This document shows, in pieces, positions 1 through 8,809 of a stretch of 48,718 nucleotides of DNA. The notes below the pieces were generated by a model, which ran no database searches, was not told the origin of the DNA, and was given only the letters and a program-made list of their open reading frames with translations. Position 1 is the stretch's first letter. Every line of letters starts with the position of its first letter. The DNA is from Gammaproteobacteria bacterium. Lineage in GTDB: Bacteria; Pseudomonadota; Gammaproteobacteria; Pseudomonadales; Azotimanducaceae. The DNA lies in NCBI GenBank assembly GCA_009843635.1, contig VYDB01000122.1:6170-54887 (forward strand). Reading direction: 5' to 3'. The translations under genes and the position numbers were made by a program.

Positions 1-24
1 GCGAGGGGCCCGCCCCTCGCATGG
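1..24. repeat. Truncated copy of a dispersed palindromic element
   Basis: The first 20 bases form a perfect palindrome (9-bp arms around CC, GCGAGGGGC/GCCCCTCGC) followed by ATGG. The same core, GCGAGGGG...CCCCTCGC followed by ATG or a related sequence, occurs at 2738-2775 and 44368-44406 on the opposite strand with a shared outer arm. Here the outer arm would lie to the left of the window. The orientation matches the minus-strand reading of the other two copies. Confidence 0.6.
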
Positions 25-117
25 AAGTGCGCGCACTGCCGTGCGGCGCCAACCTATGCGATGCGTCCCCATACCGCTACAGTAGCAGCAAACCGTCGCA
101 ACCACAGGAGATTTGCC

Positions 118-951
118 ATGGCGTACACCTATGATCGGCTGGCCGTTGAGATTTCGGGGCGAATCGCCACCGTCACCATCAACAACCCGCCCATCAACCT
201 GATGAACCAAGCCCTCTACGTCGAGCTGCTGAAGCTGTCCTCGGAACTGAAGGCGGATCCGGCCTTGTCCGTCGTGGTGCTCAAGAGCGCTGACCCCGAC
301 TTCTTCATCGCCCACTTCGACGTCGAGGCCATTCTCGGCTTCCCCGTCGAGGGCGCCGCGGAACGGGATTCGGAACTCAACCCCTTCCACCAGATGTGCG
401 AGCGCTTTCGGACCATGGACAAGGTGGTCATCGCGCAGATTGAAGGCCGGGTGGGCGGCGGCGGCAGCGAGCTGGCGGCCAGTTGCGACCTGCGCTACGG
501 CGTGCGCGGCAAGACCGTCATCAACCAGATGGAAGTGCCCATCGGCATCCTGCCCGGCGGCACCGGCACCCAGCGCCTGCCCCGCCTAGTGGGCCGCGGC
601 CGGGCCTTGGAGATCATCCTGGGCGGCGGCGACCTCGATGCGGAAACGGCCGAGCGCTGGGGCTATCTCAACCGCATCTTCACCGCTGACGGCATTGGCC
701 TCTTCGTTGAGGAGCTGGCGGCGCGAATCGCCTCCTTCCCAATCGAAGCCGTGCGCCTCGCCAAGGAGGCAGTCAACGGCGCGGAGCAGCCCTTGGCCGA
801 AGGCCTGCTCGACGAGGCCTACCTGTTCCAACGGCTGCTGCGCACCGACAGCGCGCAAAGCGCCATGCGCCGGTTCCTGGAAATTGGCGGGCAAACCCGG
901 GAGGGCGAACTGCAGGTCGCGGAGCTTAGCCGACGGCTTGCGGCCGGCTAA
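118..951 (+). CDS. Enoyl-CoA hydratase/isomerase (crotonase) family protein
   Basis: A 277-residue crotonase-fold enzyme, expected to hydrate or isomerise an enoyl-CoA thioester in the cytoplasm; the true substrate cannot be read from sequence. The oxyanion-hole region GGGGSELAASCD carries Glu118, and MEVPIGILPGGTGTQ carries Glu139. Both align with the two catalytic glutamates of rat mitochondrial enoyl-CoA hydratase (E144, E164), so hydratase chemistry is possible. The start at 118 is chosen because ACAGGAG lies just upstream; the open frame extends back to 61, but those extra residues look non-coding. It converges on dnaG with a 1-base gap between stop codons. Other crotonases (isomerase, decarboxylase) remain possible. 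Confidence 0.85.
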   Translation: MAYTYDRLAVEISGRIATVTINNPPINLMNQALYVELLKLSSELKADPALSVVVLKSADPDFFIAHFDVEAILGFPVEGAAERDSELNPFHQMCERFRTMDKVVIAQIEGRVGGGGSELAASCDLRYGVRGKTVINQMEVPIGILPGGTGTQRLPRLVGRGRALEIILGGGDLDAETAERWGYLNRIFTADGIGLFVEELAARIASFPIEAVRLAKEAVNGAEQPLAEGLLDEAYLFQRLLRTDSAQSAMRRFLEIGGQTREGELQVAELSRRLAAG

Positions 952-952
952 C

Positions 953-2680
953 CTAGGGAGCCTCCGCACTCTGCCGCAAGGCCATGTATTCCGCGAGACG
1001 CTCCTTTTCCTCGGCAGGGTCGCCGCGCATGCGCTCCACTAGCTCGGAGCGTTGCCGGCGGCCGGCCAACTCCCGCAACCGTTCGAGTCCCTCCCGGAAT
1101 TCAACCGCTAAGCCCTCTGCATCGAGCATCGACGGGCGCTGGTGGAGCCGCAGCAGCTCGGCATGGCCCTCCTGCCCCGACCAGCGGCCCAGGAGTTGGG
1201 CGGCATCCGCGCCGGCGTGGGCGGCGGCGTAGCGGATCACTTCGGCAAACAGCGGGCTGTCCTGCCCATCGGCCAGCAGGTCAACGTCGGCTGGGTCGAG
1301 TTCGGCGGCAAGGTCGGGCGACTTCAGCAGCAGCGACAGCAACTGCTGGGGCAGTGCGTCGCGGCGCCCGGCGGCACGCCGCGGTGCTGCGCGCGCTCGT
1401 TGCGGCTGCGGGCCGTCCGCGGCAAAGCCGGTGAGCTCCCGCAGACGATTGCGCATCATCTGCCGCAACGGGCTGTCGGCCGGCGCGCGCTGCACATAGG
1501 GGTCGACGAGGTGGGCGAGCCGGGCGCGGTCGTCCACTACGGTGAGGTCAAGCCCCCCGGTCAATTCGGTGAACAGATACTCGATGGCCGGGGTCGCTCC
1601 GCCGATGCGGCGGCGAAAGTCGTCTGCGCCCTTTTGGCGCACCAAGGAATCGGGATCTTCGCCGTCGGGCAGGAACATGAACTTCAGCCGCCGTCCGCCG
1701 CTCAAGCTGCCGAGCGCACCTTCAAGAGCCTTCCAAGCGGCGCGCCGCCCAGCGGCGTCGCCGTCGAAGCAGCAAATCACCTCGTCCGCGTAGCGGTACA
1801 GCTTACGGTAGTGGTCCTCGCCGGTGGCAGTGCCCAAGGTGGCGACGGTGTTGCGGATGCCAGCTTGGGCAAGGGCGATGACGTCCAGATAGCCCTCCAC
1901 CACGATCAGCGACTCAAGTCGGCGCGAGGACTTGCGGGCTTCAAAAAGCCCGTAGAGCTCTTGGCTCTTGTGAAAAATGGGCGTTTCCGGCGAGTTAAGG
2001 TACTTGGGGCCTTGGCCTTCGCCGAGCAGACGGCCGCCGAAGGCGATGATCCGCCCCCGTCCATCGCGCACCGGGAACATGACCCGTCCGCGAAAGCGGT
2101 CGTACTCGCGACCGCTTTCGTTGCGGCCAATCAGGCCGGCTTCGAGCAGCGCCTTGGAGGGCACCGGATGAACGCCCCCCGCCAGCGCATCGCGCAGCCC
2201 GTTCCAAGCGTCCGGCGCGAAGCCAAGCTTGAATTCGGCAGCGATCTGGCCGGTCAAACCGCGTCCCTTGAGATAGTCGATGGCTTCCGGCGAGGCCTTG
2301 AGCTGCGCCTTGTAGAAGCCTTCCGCCGCGCGCATCGCCTCGAACAGGGGGGTAAGGTCGCGGGCCGGGGATTTCGACTGCTCACGCGGCACTTCCATGC
2401 CGACGGTCGCCGCCAACGACTCCACAGCCTCGGTGAATGACAGCCCTTCGAACTCCTCAAGGAACTTGATGGCGTCGCCGCCCGCCCCGCAGCCGAAGCA
2501 GTAATACATGTTCTTGGCAGGGCTGACCGTGAACGAGGGCGTCTTCTCGTCGTGGAAGGGGCACAGCCCCTGCAAGTCCTTGCCACCCTTCTTGAGCGTC
2601 ACCCGGCTGCCTATGACCGCCGCGATATCGACCCGATCCTGGAGCTCGTTGATGAACGTCTTGGGAATCGTGAAGGCCAT
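953..2680 (-). CDS. dnaG: DNA primase DnaG
   Basis: Makes RNA primers for lagging-strand replication and is recruited by the DnaB helicase. The 575-residue length is normal. The N-terminal CHC2 zinc ribbon is visible (Cys40, His43, Cys61, Cys64). The TOPRIM domain follows, with Glu262 in VVEGYLDV and the FDGDAAG motif (Asp306, Asp308), which correspond to the E. coli catalytic acids. The last ~140 residues should be the DnaB-interaction domain. dnaG usually sits between rpsU and rpoD; here neither neighbours it: downstream is a convergent crotonase gene and upstream a propeller-like protein on the same strand, 53 bases away. Confidence 0.96.
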   Translation of the reverse strand: MAFTIPKTFINELQDRVDIAAVIGSRVTLKKGGKDLQGLCPFHDEKTPSFTVSPAKNMYYCFGCGAGGDAIKFLEEFEGLSFTEAVESLAATVGMEVPREQSKSPARDLTPLFEAMRAAEGFYKAQLKASPEAIDYLKGRGLTGQIAAEFKLGFAPDAWNGLRDALAGGVHPVPSKALLEAGLIGRNESGREYDRFRGRVMFPVRDGRGRIIAFGGRLLGEGQGPKYLNSPETPIFHKSQELYGLFEARKSSRRLESLIVVEGYLDVIALAQAGIRNTVATLGTATGEDHYRKLYRYADEVICCFDGDAAGRRAAWKALEGALGSLSGGRRLKFMFLPDGEDPDSLVRQKGADDFRRRIGGATPAIEYLFTELTGGLDLTVVDDRARLAHLVDPYVQRAPADSPLRQMMRNRLRELTGFAADGPQPQRARAAPRRAAGRRDALPQQLLSLLLKSPDLAAELDPADVDLLADGQDSPLFAEVIRYAAAHAGADAAQLLGRWSGQEGHAELLRLHQRPSMLDAEGLAVEFREGLERLRELAGRRQRSELVERMRGDPAEEKERLAEYMALRQSAEAP

Positions 2681-2719
2681 GGGCCACAGGTTAGCACCGA
2701 ATCAAACCGCCCGCTTGGC

Positions 2720-2731
2720 GGCTGAGGGCTC
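2720..2731. repeat. 12-base direct repeat GGCTGAGGGCTC flanking the palindromic element
   Basis: GGCTGAGGGCTC at 2720-2731 recurs at 2764-2775, the outer arm of the palindromic element. The two copies bracket its core. This could be a second partial element or a duplication formed on insertion. Confidence 0.55.
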
Positions 2732-2733
2732 TT

Positions 2734-3705
2734 TCATGCGAGGGGTGCCCCCTCGCGCTCCCCGGCTGAGGGCTCCTCAAAAGGCCAAACCTCAAGGCCG
2801 TGGATGGCGTTGCGGATGTCCATGGATAGGTTGATCGTCAGCTTGGTTTGCATCGCGTCGAGGTCGTGCAGGGTGATGGTGGAGGGCGATGAGCCGGCGG
2901 CGACCAAGCTGTCGTTGATGACGCAAAGCCCCCTGGCGAAGGCTTGGCGGGCGACGCGGCGGTCGCCCAACTCCGTGTGGGTGAGCTTCGCCGGGTTGTA
3001 GGTGGGCACTCGGAAAGCCTTCTGCGGCCCATCGTGGGGGACGAAGCGCACCAAGTTCCTTTCCGTGTCGTTGAACAGCACGCCGCCGCGATGGGGCTGG
3101 GCGTTGTGAACGCCTCGGGGAAGGGTGGCCACCGGCTTGATGTAGCGCCCGGTGTAGGCGTGCAGGCCGTTGGTGTGCAGGCCGCTGACGTACATCGCCT
3201 CGCTGCGGCAGCAGACGCTGTTCAGATGCAGCCGGTTGCCCGGCGGCGGACCCTTGCGGCTCTCCGGCTGAAAGGGCGCCGCCCGCAGGCCCTTGCGGTC
3301 CCGGGCCACGTGCAGGCCCCAACTGAAGCGGTTGGCGTCAAGGTCGAAGCCCAAGATGGCGTCAAAGCCGGTCGAGGTCAGGTAGAGGCGCCGCCGATGG
3401 CGGCTGATCTCGTGGCAGTGCTTCAAGTAGGGGCAGCGGTAGGAGGCGACCGGCTCGAGTTGCGCGTTGTACACGAACAGCTCGTCACTGGCGGCGATGA
3501 ACACCCGTCCGGGGGACTCATCAAGGTCGAAGGCAATGCCGCGCAGGCCGCGGTCCCAGCCCCGGCCTTGCCAATCGATGTCCGCCGTGTTCCAGTCGAT
3601 CGGCTGCCGGACGCGTTGCTTGGCGAGGTCCACCAAGTACACGCCGCCGTGGCTTTCGCCCTGGCGGCTGCCGCGCACGACGGATGTGGCGATCAGGATG
3701 GTCAA
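2734..3705 (-). CDS. Uncharacterised propeller-like protein (possible TIGR03032 type)
   Basis: About 323 residues with repeated beta-rich units (for example GVYLVDLAKQRV, RVFIAASDELFVYN, RLYLTSTGFDAILGFDLD, VLFNDTERNLVRF), suggesting a beta-propeller. The theme resembles TIGR03032-type conserved hypothetical proteins, but I cannot confirm membership. Function unknown; no signal peptide is evident. The start is placed at a TTG codon (3705), because the open frame further upstream runs through the promoter and 5' end of the divergent TonB receptor gene. Its last residues, EPSAGEREGAPLA and the stop codon, come entirely from the palindromic element at 2738-2775, so the C-terminus has apparently been replaced or extended by the repeat. 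dnaG follows in the same direction. Confidence 0.6.
   Translation of the reverse strand: MTILIATSVVRGSRQGESHGGVYLVDLAKQRVRQPIDWNTADIDWQGRGWDRGLRGIAFDLDESPGRVFIAASDELFVYNAQLEPVASYRCPYLKHCHEISRHRRRLYLTSTGFDAILGFDLDANRFSWGLHVARDRKGLRAAPFQPESRKGPPPGNRLHLNSVCCRSEAMYVSGLHTNGLHAYTGRYIKPVATLPRGVHNAQPHRGGVLFNDTERNLVRFVPHDGPQKAFRVPTYNPAKLTHTELGDRRVARQAFARGLCVINDSLVAAGSSPSTITLHDLDAMQTKLTINLSMDIRNAIHGLEVWPFEEPSAGEREGAPLA
2738..2775 (-). repeat. Palindromic element copy inside a coding C-terminus
   Basis: A core palindrome (GCGAGGGG, TGC, CCCCTCGC at 2738-2756) is followed by GCTCCCC and the 12-mer GGCTGAGGGCTC. It matches 44368-44406 apart from one inserted base. Read on the minus strand in frame with the host gene it encodes EPSAGEREGAPLA and then stops. 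Confidence 0.8.
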
Positions 3706-3733
3706 TGGATTGGCCCCATGGAGCCCGTTGTTG

Positions 3734-3762
3734 TTGAAGGCCCAAAGTACCAGTGTTATAAC
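3734..3762 (+). promoter_or_regulatory. Probable sigma70-type promoter for the TonB-dependent receptor
   Basis: TTGAAG (3734-3739) and TATAAC (3757-3762) are separated by exactly 17 bases. They match the consensus hexamers at 4/6 and 5/6 positions and lie 38 bases before the receptor start codon. Not experimentally supported. Confidence 0.5.
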
Positions 3763-3799
3763 CGCTTGGCATCTGGTCAAAGGGCGCGGGGAGAGCATC

Positions 3800-6265
3800 A
3801 TGGCGCAGAACGGCGGAAACTCGGCGGGCAACCGCAAGCGGTCTTTGGGAGTGGCGGTCTCCACGGCGGTGGCGAGCCTGCCCGCCGCCCAGGCCCAGGA
3901 AGCCACCCTGGAGGAGATCGTCGTCACCGCCACCAAGCGCGAGGTGAGCCAGCAGGACACCGCCATTGCCGTAACGGCCTTCTCCGATTCCGAAATCACC
4001 CTGCAACGATTCAAGACCTTCAACGACTACGCGGGGCAGATTCCCGGCCTCGCGCTCAGCGAACGCCAGCCTGGGGCCAATTCGGTCATCATGCGCGGCT
4101 GCGCCGCCCAGGGCCTCTCCTTCAGCGACTCCGCCACCACCTCGGTCTATCTCGACGAGCAGCCGATCACCGCCGCCGGCTACAACCCGGATCCGCGCTT
4201 GGTGGATGTGGCGCGGGTCGAAGCCCTGTCGGGCCCCCAAGGCACCCTCTTCGGCGATGCCGCCCAATGCGGCACCCTGCGCATCATCACCAACAAGCCA
4301 GACCCCAACCAATACAGCGGCTGGGTCGATCTGACCGCCTCCACGATCGCCGACGGCGGCAGCGGCTATGACGTGAGCGCCATGGTCAACGTGCCGCTCG
4401 TGCCCAACAAGGTGGCCTTGCGCCTCGTCGGGTTCCAAGCCGACGAAGCGGGTTGGGTGGACAACGTGCTGGCGCCCACCCCGGGCCTCACGGCCAACAA
4501 CGCGCACCGGGTGGAGGACGACGTGAACTCCTCGGTCTGGTCCGGCGGACGGGCGGCGCTTCGCGTCGATGCCAGCGAGGAATGGACCGTCGATCTGGTG
4601 GGCATCTACCAGAAGTACGAACTCGACGGCTTCGGCGACGCCACCCTGAACCAGCAGCTCTTCGAGGACACGTCCGTGTTCCCCGATTTCGGCAAGCGCG
4701 AGCAGGCCCGCTACACGAGGGACGACTGGGAGGACGAGTGGTATCAAGTGGCCCTGACCCTAGAGGGCGACCTGAGCTTCGGCAACGTGGTGCTCACCAC
4801 CGCCTACTTCGACCGCGACAGCGCCTACTTCGCCGACGCCACCGCCTACCTGCAGGTGTACCAGCAGCGGGGCGACTACTTCCGCTCCTTCAACACGGGC
4901 GACCCCTACTACGACACCGGCGGCATCTACGACTTTGGCGGCGACCCGGTGGCCAACGACTACGACGGCCGCGAGACCACCAACTGGAGCGTCGAGGCCC
5001 GCTACGCGACGCCCGCCGAAGGCCGCTGGTCGGCCATCGTCGGCGGCTTCTACAACCGCCGCGAAGTGGAGGAGCTGTTCATCTCCAACGTCCACAACTT
5101 CACCGGCACCCCCGGCTTCGCCTACATCAACTACGCCGGCTACTATTTCAACGGCATCGACCCGAAAGCCCAATCGAACAACTGGTTTTCCGGCACCTAC
5201 GACAGTGAGCTTGATCAGTGGGCGGTGTTCGGCGAGGTCAGCATCAACTTCACCGAGAACTTCTCCATCACCGCCGGCGGACGCTACTACAGCATCGAGA
5301 ACGACTACATCGTCAGAAACGGCGCCTTGGTGGGCCTGAACGGCGGCGCGCCCAACTGCGAGGTGGACTACTGCTACGCGCCGGGGGACTTGGGCGTTTC
5401 CGACGAGGACGGCTTCGTGCCCAAGGTCAACCTCACCTACACCTGGGAGGACAAGCTGGTTTACGCCACCTACTCCGAGGGCTTCCGCCGGGGCGGGGCC
5501 AACTCCGCCCGCCCGCAATCGGTGTTCGGCCCGGCGACCGACCTCTTCGAGGCCCCGGCCGGCACCCTGAACACCTACGACTCGGATACGGTCACCAACT
5601 GGGAAGTGGGCCTCAAGAGCGACTGGCTGGACAACCGGCTGCGCTTGAACATCGCCGCCTACCACATGATCTGGGACGACATCCAAGTGCAGGCGGAGGA
5701 TCCGCAGCCGACCCTGTTCACGCTCGGCATCGTCAACTTCCCGCAGGCCGAGATCAACGGGGTGGAGGCTTGGTTCAGTTGGCTGCCCGATGACAACTGG
5801 AGCATCGAGGCCACCATCGGCTACAACGACGGCTCGCTGTCCAAGGCCGACATCCTCTTCGAAGGCACCGACGGGGCCATCTCGGTGCCCACCGGCACCA
5901 CCTTGCCGATCGTGCCGGACTTAAAGGCCCACGTGAACGTCACCTACTCGTTCCCGACGATGTGGATGGGCGCGGAACCCTACATCATGGGCCGCTTCAC
6001 CCACACCGGCGAGTCGGTCAACTCGCTGGCGGGCATCGAGTCGAGCCCCTTCCTCTCGCCGGTGGTCAAGCAGGACCCCTGGCAGATCATCGACCTGCAG
6101 TTCGGCCTGGAGGCGGAGCGGTGGGCGGCAACCCTCTTCGTGGACAACCTCACGGACGAGAAGGCGCAACTGTTCTTCAACAACCGCTTTGCCCAACAGC
6201 GCCTGTCGGTGAACCAGCCACGCACCTTCGGCATCAAGTTCCGCTACATGTACGGCGGGAACTAG
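3800..6265 (+). CDS. TonB-dependent outer-membrane receptor
   Basis: An 821-residue outer-membrane importer energised by TonB-ExbBD. The start at 3800 follows GGGGAGAG. A signal peptide ends near residues 30-32 (AAQAQ). A TonB box-like EEIVVTATKRE sits at about residues 38-48, then the plug domain (VTAFSDSEITLQRF, PGLALSERQPGANSVIMRG, VARVEALSGPQGTLFG) and a beta-barrel rich in aromatic strands to the C-terminus. The plug resembles the broad class of receptors annotated for iron-siderophore or other small ligands; the ligand is unknown and no siderophore genes are nearby. It does not end in the usual terminal Phe. Its stop overlaps the stop of the convergent downstream gene at CTAG (6262-6265). 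Confidence 0.93.
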   Translation: MAQNGGNSAGNRKRSLGVAVSTAVASLPAAQAQEATLEEIVVTATKREVSQQDTAIAVTAFSDSEITLQRFKTFNDYAGQIPGLALSERQPGANSVIMRGCAAQGLSFSDSATTSVYLDEQPITAAGYNPDPRLVDVARVEALSGPQGTLFGDAAQCGTLRIITNKPDPNQYSGWVDLTASTIADGGSGYDVSAMVNVPLVPNKVALRLVGFQADEAGWVDNVLAPTPGLTANNAHRVEDDVNSSVWSGGRAALRVDASEEWTVDLVGIYQKYELDGFGDATLNQQLFEDTSVFPDFGKREQARYTRDDWEDEWYQVALTLEGDLSFGNVVLTTAYFDRDSAYFADATAYLQVYQQRGDYFRSFNTGDPYYDTGGIYDFGGDPVANDYDGRETTNWSVEARYATPAEGRWSAIVGGFYNRREVEELFISNVHNFTGTPGFAYINYAGYYFNGIDPKAQSNNWFSGTYDSELDQWAVFGEVSINFTENFSITAGGRYYSIENDYIVRNGALVGLNGGAPNCEVDYCYAPGDLGVSDEDGFVPKVNLTYTWEDKLVYATYSEGFRRGGANSARPQSVFGPATDLFEAPAGTLNTYDSDTVTNWEVGLKSDWLDNRLRLNIAAYHMIWDDIQVQAEDPQPTLFTLGIVNFPQAEINGVEAWFSWLPDDNWSIEATIGYNDGSLSKADILFEGTDGAISVPTGTTLPIVPDLKAHVNVTYSFPTMWMGAEPYIMGRFTHTGESVNSLAGIESSPFLSPVVKQDPWQIIDLQFGLEAERWAATLFVDNLTDEKAQLFFNNRFAQQRLSVNQPRTFGIKFRYMYGGN

Positions 6266-7149
6266 TCCAAGGCGGCTTGATTGACGGCAGCGACGATCGC
6301 CTCCGGGTTGCCGGTGGTCGAGAGGTTGACGCCGCCAACGCCCGGAATCTCCCGGATGGCCTGAATGGTCTCCGCGCAGAGGGCGATGCCGAAGGATTCC
6401 GGGTCCTTGGCGCGCTTGAATTGCCCCACGAGACGATCTGGAATGACCGCGCCCCGGTGGTGCGCCGCCAACCAGCGCGCCGATTCGACCGAGGTAAGCA
6501 CCGGAACGGACACCAGCACATGGCAGCGCCGCGCCACCTGGGCCGCCACCAAGAACTTCATGTAGCGGCGCAGTAGCGCCACGTTCAGGCAGGCCTGGGT
6601 TTGGACGAACTGCGCACCCGCTTCGACTTTCGCTTTAATTTCAGTGGGTTGCCAGCCGTCATCGGGATCAAACACCGTCACCATGGTGCCGAGGAAGAGT
6701 TCCGGCAAGCCTTGGGCAACCTGGAAGCTGCTGAGCTGCTTGGCCGCGGCAAGGAACTTTTTGGCGCCGGTGTCGAAAACCTCCTTCACCTGCGGCTGCC
6801 CGTCTTTGGGCAGCTTGTTGCCGCGCTGCAGCACCAAGCTGGTCACGCCTAGGGCGGCGGCACCGAGCAGCTCGCTTTTCAGCGCAATTCGATTGCGGTC
6901 GCGCGCTGAAATCTGCAGCACCGGGTCGATGCCGCGCTGCAGCAGGATCGACGCCACCACCAAGCCGGACATGTGCACCAAGCCGTATGGGTTGTCGGTC
7001 ACCGCCACCGCATCCACCGCCGGGGACAGGCACTCCGCCTGGCGAATGAGGTCGTCGCGGCCGTGGTCCTGGTGCAGCCGCAACTGGCCGACCACCGCGA
7101 AATCCTTGCCGCGAAGGGCGTCCCGGAGGGTTTTCAAGGGCAAGTCCAT
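6262..7149 (-). CDS. Methylenetetrahydrofolate reductase-family protein, divergent active site
   Basis: A 295-residue TIM-barrel protein with the MTHFR fold pattern: DAVAVTDNPYG, early strands leading to ALGVTSLVLQRGN, AGAQFVQTQACLNV, and HVLVSVPVLTSVESARWL. MTHFRs reduce 5,10-methylene-THF to 5-methyl-THF with FAD and supply methyl groups for methionine. The N-terminal strand normally contains a catalytic Glu (E28 in E. coli MetF, in a PP-containing motif); here the aligned stretch reads VVGQLRLH, with Gln22 at that place and no PP. Activity may therefore differ from true MetF. No metH or metE is adjacent. It is a lone gene, convergent with the TonB receptor. Confidence 0.75.
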   Translation of the reverse strand: MDLPLKTLRDALRGKDFAVVGQLRLHQDHGRDDLIRQAECLSPAVDAVAVTDNPYGLVHMSGLVVASILLQRGIDPVLQISARDRNRIALKSELLGAAALGVTSLVLQRGNKLPKDGQPQVKEVFDTGAKKFLAAAKQLSSFQVAQGLPELFLGTMVTVFDPDDGWQPTEIKAKVEAGAQFVQTQACLNVALLRRYMKFLVAAQVARRCHVLVSVPVLTSVESARWLAAHHRGAVIPDRLVGQFKRAKDPESFGIALCAETIQAIREIPGVGGVNLSTTGNPEAIVAAVNQAALD

Positions 7150-7253
7150 CTAGGCAACGATTGTGCACCGTCAAGATGCCATTGGCGATTCGCGGCAACA
7201 CTAAGCATGTTAGATTACGCCACTTCAAAACGAACTTCACAACGGGAGGAGCA

Positions 7254-7847
7254 GTGTCAAGTCAAGACCACGAACAGGTATCGATCTATCCATTCTCCGA
7301 GGCGCAGCGCGAGGAGCTGCTCAGCAAGGCAGGAGAGTGCGTCTTCAATTGGACCACCAAGGACGGCTGGGCCGTCGGCGTTGTGCATGCCTTCGTTTGG
7401 CACGAGGGGCGGGCCTGGATCACCTGCGGCGTCCACCGCCACCGGGTTTCCGCCATCCGCCGCGACCCGCGCTGCTCCGTGGTGGTCAGCGGCATCGCCG
7501 CCCCGGACGGCCCGAACGGGGCCATCACCATCAAGGGGCGGGCCATCATCCACGACGACGAGGAGACCAAGCAGTGGTTCTACCCGGCACTGGCCCGTGG
7601 CCCCTACGTGCGCCTCGGCGGCACCCCGAGCGCCGAGGAGGAGGAACAGGCCAAGGACTTCGAAAGGCGCCTGGACTCACCCCTGCGCGTGATCATCGAA
7701 ATCGTGCCGGAGAAGTGGATCACCTTGGACAGCGACAAGATGGCCAAGGACACCGCCGGGCTGCTCACGGACGAGGAACGGGGGCCATTGCTGGAAGCCG
7801 ACAAGGTGCGCATGCCAGCGGAGCTCAAGCGCCGGGGCCTCGAATAG
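7254..7847 (+). CDS. Pyridoxamine 5'-phosphate oxidase-like flavin split-barrel protein
   Basis: About 197 residues. The segment GWAVGVVHAFVWHEGRAWITCGVHRHRVSAIRRDPRCSVVVSG is typical of the PNPOx-like FMN- or F420-binding split barrel: beta strands with 'R...I..DPR..V' near residues 60-80. Such proteins oxidise pyridoxamine phosphate or reduce flavin/F420-linked substrates; the exact substrate is unknown. The GTG start at 7254 is chosen because GGGAGGA ends three bases upstream; the frame extends further back without support. The gene is followed after 38 bases by a nucleotide-binding epimerase on the same strand. Confidence 0.7.
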   Translation: MSSQDHEQVSIYPFSEAQREELLSKAGECVFNWTTKDGWAVGVVHAFVWHEGRAWITCGVHRHRVSAIRRDPRCSVVVSGIAAPDGPNGAITIKGRAIIHDDEETKQWFYPALARGPYVRLGGTPSAEEEEQAKDFERRLDSPLRVIIEIVPEKWITLDSDKMAKDTAGLLTDEERGPLLEADKVRMPAELKRRGLE

Positions 7848-7885
7848 CCGCAAAGGGCTGGAAACAGCGCGAAGCAGCGCATTCC

Positions 7886-8809
7886 GTGACCAACCGCATC
7901 CTGCTCACTGGCGCCAACGGCCACCTCGGACGCTTGGTGATCCGGGCGCTGGCTGACCATCCCGATGCCGCCCCGGTGCGCGCCGTGGTCCGCTCCGAGC
8001 GGGCCGCCCAAAGCCTCGAAGACCTGCCGTCGCCCGAGCGGCGCGAGGTCCGCATCATCGACTACCGGGACCGCGCCGGCCTGGAAGAGGCGGCACATGG
8101 ATGCGCCGCCGCCATCCACCTCGTGGGCATCCTTAAAGCAACTCGGGCCAACCGCTACGAGAATGCCCACGAGCAGCCAGCCGAGGCGCTCTCCGCCGCC
8201 TGCGCGGCGGCCGGATTGGCGCGCATCGTGCACACCAGCATCCACGGTGCGGACCCCGCCTCCCGCAACGGCTGCCTCGCCTCGCGCGGACGCACCGACC
8301 AGATCCTGCTGGCATCACCCGTGCCCACCGTGATCCTGCGCGTCCCCATGGTGCTCGGCCCAGGCGACATCGCGGCCGAAGCGCTGCGGCGCCAAGCCAC
8401 TTCAGGCCGCGCCCGGCTGGTGCGCGGCGGCGTGGCACTGCAACAGCCGATCGCTGCCGCCGACGTGGTGGCGGCGCTGCTCGCCGCATCCCGTCCTAGC
8501 GTTCCCGGCGACATCGTGCTTGAACTGGCCGGCCCGGAATCGCTGACCCACCGGGCGCTGGTCGAGCGCACCGCCCGCGTTCTCGGCCGGGAAGTCAGCT
8601 TTGCCAGCACACCGATGTTCGCCGCGCGCGCGTTCGCCTGGCTGGCCGAGACGCTGTCGGCTGATCCGCCGCTCACCCGCGACATGCTCGAAGTGCTTGA
8701 ACAGGACGACGCGGTCGACCCCCAACCGGCGCGGCAGGCGCTCGGCATCGAACTCACCCCGCTGGACAGCGCTCTGCGCGCCGCCTTCAACGAGGAATCC
8801 GCCCCATGA
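7886..8809 (+). CDS. NAD(P)-binding epimerase/dehydratase (NmrA-like SDR)
   Basis: A 307-residue atypical short-chain dehydrogenase/reductase. The Rossmann dinucleotide motif is TGANGHLG near the N-terminus (residues 8-15). The next elements are AIHLVGILKA, RIVHTSIHGADPASRNG and PTVILRVPMVLGPGD, as in NmrA/NDUFA9-type SDR proteins. The classical YxxxK pair is not clear, which fits a sensor-like or non-canonical member. The start is GTG at 7886, with only a weak upstream purine stretch. Its stop overlaps the start of the next gene (ATGA at 8806-8809), so the two are probably translationally coupled and act together. Confidence 0.75.
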   Translation: MTNRILLTGANGHLGRLVIRALADHPDAAPVRAVVRSERAAQSLEDLPSPERREVRIIDYRDRAGLEEAAHGCAAAIHLVGILKATRANRYENAHEQPAEALSAACAAAGLARIVHTSIHGADPASRNGCLASRGRTDQILLASPVPTVILRVPMVLGPGDIAAEALRRQATSGRARLVRGGVALQQPIAAADVVAALLAASRPSVPGDIVLELAGPESLTHRALVERTARVLGREVSFASTPMFAARAFAWLAETLSADPPLTRDMLEVLEQDDAVDPQPARQALGIELTPLDSALRAAFNEESAP

